Assembly: GCF_000090795.2 (NCBI RefSeq)
Contig: NW_003546399.1
Location: 23,921-53,797, forward strand
DNA length: 29,877 nt
Direction: 5' to 3'
Source: Amphimedon queenslandica
Lineage: Eukaryota; Porifera; Demospongiae; Haplosclerida; Niphatidae
Shown piece by piece: positions 11,567 through 19,512 of this stretch. Every line of letters begins with the position of its first letter. The stretch's first letter is position 1. The notes beneath the pieces were generated by a model, which ran no database searches, was not told the origin of the DNA, and worked only from the letters and a program-made list of their open reading frames with translations. Made by a program: the position numbers and the translations under genes.

Positions 11567-14500
11567 TATTAATAAAATTAAGAGATCAGAGTGTACACTC
11601 AATAGACAAGATATGATCAAGTACTCTTGATATGATGAAATGAGTAGAAATTCTTGTAGAGTGTAATGCCATGACCCTGCAGCTGTTACAGGTTATAACC
11701 AGTTAACCTTTAGCTACATATTCACATTGTACTTGTAATTTGTACATGTATGCATGCGTACTGTACATCATGTACATGTACATGTACATGTACATGTACA
11801 TGTACATGTACATGTACATGTACATGTACATGTACATGTACATGTATGTTGCGAAAGCATAATTTCAGGTGTAATATTCTTTATGAAATGATTATATGCC
11901 CAGTGAAGGAAGCAACTATCTAACAATCACTAAATTTTAACTGACAGGTGGTGTATGCAGCTGCTAATATCCACGAGGATACACTAGAGCTGGACAGTAT
12001 ATCGTCTCCTGTCAATCTCTCCCTCGGGCCATTGGATGTTCCACCATCACGATCCGGCAAATCGACCAAGACCAGACACGAGAGTAAGCCACGCCTACCT
12101 GCCACACCTACCAATTAATATCGTATTTTTATAGATGAAGGAGGAGACAGTGAAGATATAACAATAGTAGCGAGATCGGTTAGTATTAATAATAGTATTA
12201 GTGGTTATTAATGGTTATTATAATTTTTATAATAGGTACTGTCACATTTAATGAATTTCTTGTGTCATTATCCGTTCATGAGTGGTGCTGCCTGTCTCTC
12301 CTCTACTGTCTGTTCGTATCATGACTCTCCTAGTCTGCAGTATCTTGATGAACTGTCAATAGAAATATTCGACTCGCCGCGAGTTCAAGTGATTAATTAT
12401 TATGTTACTAGTAATAATTGCAAGAATAAAAAATACTCTTAATCACATGTTGTACATGTGCACTAGCTGATTAAAACACTGACATTAAAAAGCAGTGAAA
12501 ATAATAATAATATTAATACATGTACATGAATAATGAATAATGACGAATGTATGTACATGTACATGAACACATAATTTTGAATTGTTATATAATTCTTTTT
12601 TTTTACTTGTACATATCTTCTCTCCCCATTCAGTTTTTCTCCATTAATGGTAATGCCATATTAGCTGTGGTTGAGATACCAGCACAAGTAAGCCATGCAT
12701 TCACTCTATGGCATGTTTTATTATATCAACAGTTTATACAAGTACATAAGTGTTAACCACATTGTGTCCGACCCACGAGAGCTTTTACAATAAACTGTGT
12801 ATAAAAATGAGGCCTGACAGCCTTCTGAGTTTAACCTCTTTAGGTCATTCTGTTAGTTTACCAAAAAAATTTTTGAAAGGGGCTGATGTACCCCTAATCA
12901 TTAAACCAATAAAACCACTACACAATCAAAAGTAATCATGCCTGAATCAGCAATATTGCCCAAAATGAACGAGGCAAGTCTGATATGAGTACTGGTACAG
13001 TCCTGACAAGTATCAATGCTGATCATGCCTGATGCTCTGGCCTGAACCAGTGCAAGACCTTTTCATGATTGTGTTGCAACTGATTTTATGACTGTATCGT
13101 GACTGATTGCCCAAAATACATGATCCAGTACTGATTTCACGACTGATTCAGGCTGGTATCATCCTGATTCAGACTCCAAACTTTTGGTTGTGTAGTGAAA
13201 TATTGTGTATGTACATGTATATCTTATTATGTATGCATAAATGTACATGTATGTGTACATATATGTATCTGTACATGTACATGTATGTAGGTATGTGTCC
13301 ATTTGTACCATGAGCATTTACTCTCGTTTTGAGGGCATGAGTACAAGTACCCAAGAGTATGTGTATGTGGTTTGGTGGTTACCATGTATAACAATAATAA
13401 TGTTGATATTGTCTGTCTGACTACTGAGGGATACATTACTATGTCTTCCACTATACCTCTTTACTCTACTCTAGCCTTTGGACTAGCTTTACTCTCTCAT
13501 TCTCTCTCTTTTATTTATTATGTCTGGCTTCCATTGTGGTCACCTCTCTTGACCACAAAATAGACCATTAAGGAGATAAGAGAGAGAGAGAGAGAGAGGT
13601 GACAGCTAGATTGGATGCATGTATATGTACATACATGTAGATGTTCTTGTTTTCCTTCCATGTGCATGAAGTTTCGTTCAAAACAGGATATTATACAATT
13701 ATTAAAATATTTGTTTGATTAACTACCAGTCCTCTGCAGCTGTTCTACTGGCCCTCTCCTGGCTTTTAAGTAGCAGAAATATTTATCAATTATGTACATG
13801 GAAATGGGGGACTTACCTTTGTTTCCTTCTCCTCTTCCTCTCTCTCCTCCTCTCTCCCCCCTCTCTCCCCCTCTCTCTCTCCCCTCTCTCTCTCCCCTCT
13901 CTCTCCCCCCTCTCTCTTTCTCCTTATAGTCTAAAGGGTTACCCATAAACACAGCTAGTTCTAATTATCAGTGTAGACTGATACTGAGAGACATTACTGG
14001 CAAGTATTGCTGGGATGCCAGTATACTACACGGCAGTAGAGACACAGTCAATAATAATGAAGGTATAGCATTATTAGTAGTAGTAGCATCATGATTATCA
14101 TTATTATTAGTATTATTATTATTGTTAATGGATGTCGTAAAATATTAATTGCTTTTATTAAATTATTATTTGTTTATTTTCAGTGTCTATAATATTATGG
14201 ATTCTGAATTCTCGGAAATAACGCGATCGTTCGATCAATTCAATTGATCACACGAGAGAGAGAGAGAGATTAACAAAGATGAGTGTACATGTACATGTAG
14301 TAGTACGTGCGTGAGAAATTGAAAATGATTTGGCGGCGAGGACAGAGAGAGAGGGTATTGAGAGAGTGAGATAAATAAGCTGATTGTTCATGTCTTATAA
14401 TTATCGTATTTTTCCAACAGAAGCCTCTCCGCTCCTTTGTACTCTGAATGCCTTTAAGACAGATACAGAGAGAAAGAGAGAGAGAGCATGCTATTGACGA

Positions 14501-14852
14501 GTATAGATAGACAGGTAGACACTATTATTGTATAAACAGAAGACATTGTAGCTCCATTATGAGATCTACACATTAATACAAAGTATGGCCCAAGTACATG
14601 ACGTATTAGGAGTGTATTGGTAGTACTGGGTAGTATGGGGTGCATGATGTAGTGTGGGTAAAGTGTGATATGTCTTCAAGTCTTCGGTAATTATTGAATA
14701 ACTAATAATTAAAATGTTGGCCTTTGATGTGGTTGAGTGTACAGTGTACATTCTATGGACTGGTCTCATCTGTCTGTGCACTTATGTCATGCGCATTTGA
14801 ATGTAGGAATGATCTCTCTCTATCTCTCTCTGTCTGTCTCTCTCTCTCTGTC

Positions 14853-14901
<49 letters not shown>

Positions 14902-15707
14902 TCTCTCTCTCTCTCCCCCCTCTCTCTTTCCCCCCTCTTTCTCCCTCTCTCTCTCTCCCTCCCTACAGATATTATTGATTCCAGTGGTTCTCTCCCATTG
15001 ATCAAGGAGGCAGAGAGTTATGACTCTCTCCTCTCATTATCAGAGGACACTGACCACTCCTCTCCTTTATCCTCTCGGCTCCACCCCTCTCTCTCCGACC
15101 CTCTTATCCCTCCCTCCTGGGTGACCACGCCTACCACCTCAGGAACTGACCTACTCAACGAGGTACCTCCCACACATACTATCACCATAGCTACCACTCT
15201 GTTGCTATAGTTACTCGTACATGTCGAGACGACCAGTCCAGAGTGTTTGTTATTCCCTGGGGTTGGTCTGGCAGAGCCCGCCCCATCGTGTGACGAGCCC
15301 ACGGGTCCAATTGGGTCCCTGCTTGAGAACCTGTTGGAATCTCAGTACCAGAATGAGTTAGACCATCAGATCAGAGTGGAGTCATTGCCATGGTAACTTG
15401 TGTACCCTATACACATGTGTGGCTATTGTTATTGTCGTATTAATTATTAGTTGAGTGATTGTGTGTGTCTGTTGGAACAACATTTGATATGGATAAAATG
15501 TTATAAAATATAAACAGAATAAATTAATTAGTTGTACATTGTGTTTCTTCTAATTTTTCTCTCTCTTCCTCTCTCTCTCCCTCTACTCTTACATTGTACA
15601 TTGTACATGTACACAATTAATGTATCTACTATCCTTTTACATTTTTCATTCTTCTCTCTCCCTCTCTGTCTCTCTCTCTCTCACTCTCTCTCTCTCACTC
15701 TCTCTCT

Positions 15708-15745
<38 letters not shown>

Positions 15746-17059
15746 TTCTCTCTTCCTCTCCCCCCCTACAGTATGCATTGTCAAACAGTCACTGAACCCG
15801 AGGCCCTTCCCTCCTCGTTCCCATTCTATTATTGTCGTCTCTTTTTATCTCACACAGGATACATGTCATGGCAGAAACGGTATACAACCCACTAGCTGCT
15901 AATTACTGCATTATCCCTCCATACTACATGTACATGTACATGTATACCTACTACATGTACATGTACTCATGTATCTACTATATGTACAGTATGGTAGCTT
16001 ATACATGTAGTATGTCCTTTGTGTATTGTTGTAGGAATAATATTGAGTTGATTGAGAAGACTGAACAATTAGTGAGGGAATTGAAGCACTTAGACTCAAC
16101 ACAGGCTCAGTGGTAATTAGATTATAGCTATATATATGGTATCACTCATTTCGCCTTCTCTCTCCCCCTCTCTTTTTCCCTCCCTTACTCTCTCTTTCTC
16201 TCTCCCTCTCTCTCTCCTCTCTTTCTTTATCTCCCTCTCCTCTCTCTCCTTTCTTCCTTTGATCTTTTATTAATCTTTCTCTAGTCGGCAAACTTATAAA
16301 GTTGCCGTATTATATGTAGCGAATGGCCAAGAAGACAAAGCATCTATTCTTAGTAATGCTAAAGGAAGTCATGATTTTGAAGAATTTGTGTCTGGCCTGG
16401 GCTGGGAAGTAAGTTGACCTATCCCCCCTTCTCTCTCTCTCTCTCTTGTTTTGTGTCTACTTCCTAATGTATTTTGGCAAGTGATAATTTTGTTTGTCCC
16501 TTACTCTCTCTCTTCTCGCTCAAATTCCTCGTACTTCTATTAGGAGAGAGAGAGGGAGAGAGAGAGAGGGAGAGGGAGGGAGAGTGGGGAGTCTGAGGTA
16601 AGAGTCAAACAAGCATATGAAATGAGGGAGAGTCCGTCCATGTCATAAGAGGAAGGAAGAGAGATCTGGTGTGCATGTATATGTACATGTATGTAAATGA
16701 ATGAGAGAGAGGGGGAGAGTGAGACATGACTCTGTGCTCTCATTACACTATCATGTTTTAACTTATATCTTTATTATTGTTACAATATCCATCCCAGTGC
16801 CTCTCTTTTTACTCTCCCTCTATTTCTCACATAACAAAGATCAGAGGATCGTGATATTTGTAATTCATAGCCTATCTTTATATCCTTTTTACTCACACTA
16901 TACTCGACCATGCTCTGTATTAGTCTGCGTGTACATGTACATGTGCTACATGTATCTTTTACAGTGTTTGTTTATTTGCTATTATTATTTATTTATTTAT
17001 TTATTATTTTAATTACATCATGTCATTGTGTATGTGTACACATAGACACACTTTTCAAC

Positions 17060-17123
<64 letters not shown>

Positions 17124-17196
17124 CCCCCTCCCTCCTTCTCTCTCCCTCCCTCCCTCCATCCCTCTCTCTCCCTCCCTCCCTCCATCCCTCCATCCC

Positions 17197-17227
<31 letters not shown>

Positions 17228-19457
17228 TTAGCATGTACCTCTATGTATGTATGCTTATTTTATTAAAATGTTGGTACACTTTATCATCAATTATTGAAGC
17301 CATTCATTCATTGTATTTACTATTATAAATTATGATTTATCTATTTGTATTTATTTGTTTATTTATGATCTGAGAGTGTGTGTCTCATTAGTACTGTGAA
17401 CCCTAACATGCCCTCAGAGAAAAAGAGAGAAAGAGAGAGAAAGAGAGAGATCTACTAGTTACATGTACATCTAGCATGCATGTATTTGTACAGGTGGCAC
17501 ATACATGTACATGTACATACATGTACATGTACATGTATGTACATGTACATGTGCATGTACATGTATTATTATTGCATGTATTATGATGAGTGTGATATCA
17601 ATCAGTGAGTGAGTGAGTGGTGATTAGTGTGAGACTCATTTTGCCTATAAAAGGTAGTATAATTATTATTCACTTCTTGATATGATACACTTATGTCCTC
17701 ATGAAGCCCCTAGACCATATCATGCTGCATATCATTATACTGTAGTATCAGGAGTACATTACTCCTATTAGCGCCCACTCACGCCTACAAGAGATGAGGG
17801 AGAGGGTGTGAATGGGACATCATGTACATGTACAATTGTACATGAATTTGTATTTACACAATATACCTAATTTTCTCTCTCTCCCTCCCTCTTTTTCTTT
17901 ATATTGTTAAGGTTGATATGAGGACTCATCAAGGATATGCAGGTGGTCTGAGTAGCAGTTATACAGCTGGTATATCAATGACTTATTTTGCCTCTTCTAC
18001 TGAAGAGATACTTTTCCATGTATCTACTAGAATGCCAGCAACATCTGGCACTGATTTCGATCATAAAGTAAGAGGGAAAGAGAGAGAATGACTTGTTAAT
18101 GAAAGGGCACAGACAATAAAGGGAGAAAGGCTGAGTCTAGTAGACAAAAAGGGAGACAGAGAGAGGAAGAGAGAGAGTGTGTGTATTCTAACAAGACTCT
18201 ATTAGTCGCCTAATATGAGCCGGTCATGATTATAACCTTGGCTTGGAGATCAGACACATTCTGACCTGATCATTGAATTATTGAAAAAGTTTGCAAACTT
18301 GTAAACATGTTGACAGTATAACTCTCACTACTGTACATTGTGTATCCACTACTGACACTATCTCCATATAAATCCATTGGATTATGTGATCTTATACAGC
18401 ATATAATGTTTGAAGTCATTCAATGACCTATTATCATTGCCCGACTCTTCTTTTATCTACTAGTACAAATATTAATCGAATTACTATTATCTTTTGTTAT
18501 CGTGTGAGTATATCGAGTGTGTACAATATATAACAGAGTACATGTACATGTACATGTACATGTACATGTACATGTATGTGATTTCACACAGAGAGAGAGA
18601 AGGAAGGAGGGAGAGAGAGGAAGAGAGGCAGACAAAACTATGCATATATTATGCATGTACATGCAAGATCACATGGTTGGTATGGACATTAAATTAACTA
18701 ATTCTTTAATCGCTAATGCATGTACATATACACATGTACATGTACATATCTATTGGATGTATAGTACAAGTATTAGATCAGAATTTATATCATTATTGTA
18801 TAGCGTTTATCCAATGCATCATGTGAGTGCTGACAGTGACATTTCATAATTTATTATTGAAAGGAAATTAATTGAACCCTCCACCTGACCTAACAGTTCC
18901 ATAGTAATAATAATACTGATAATACTGATGCACCAGTAACAAATATCCATGGTAATAATACTGAATATATCAGCTAGTAATAAATATCCCCCCTGCTGCT
19001 GATCTATCTCTTTCACTCTACAAGATCTGTGTCTATACTCTCCTTTCCTCCTCCTCTCGTGCCCTCTCTTCCTCTCCTCCTCTACATGAGTCTATATTAA
19101 TGAATGGTTCATGCATACTTTCCTTCATTTGTTACCTAGTAACACACCAATTACCTAATACCAGCTGCCCCTCTGGTCTGGTCTGGTGCGTGTGTTGATG
19201 ATTATTGTTATTTGGTGTGTTGCATAGTGGAAGCCTCAAATAGGTAGAGATGCATTCTTAGATGTTTGTTGGTCAGGTATACCTCTTTGCTATGCCTATC
19301 TGTTCTGATGTCATCTTAAAAGTTAAATATTGAGAAATGCTGTAGAGAGGAGGAGGAATGTGCTTCACTGGCTCTTCTCTCCTTGGTCTTCCTTCCCCTC
19401 CTTTCATGTGACTTGGCTGATCCTTTATGGCAACAAGTCCATCGCAACTTTAACTGC

Positions 19458-19512
<55 letters not shown>

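Noticed and set aside
11770..11847. CRISPR-like array
   Set aside because: The repeats are contiguous hexamers without spacers in a eukaryotic intron.
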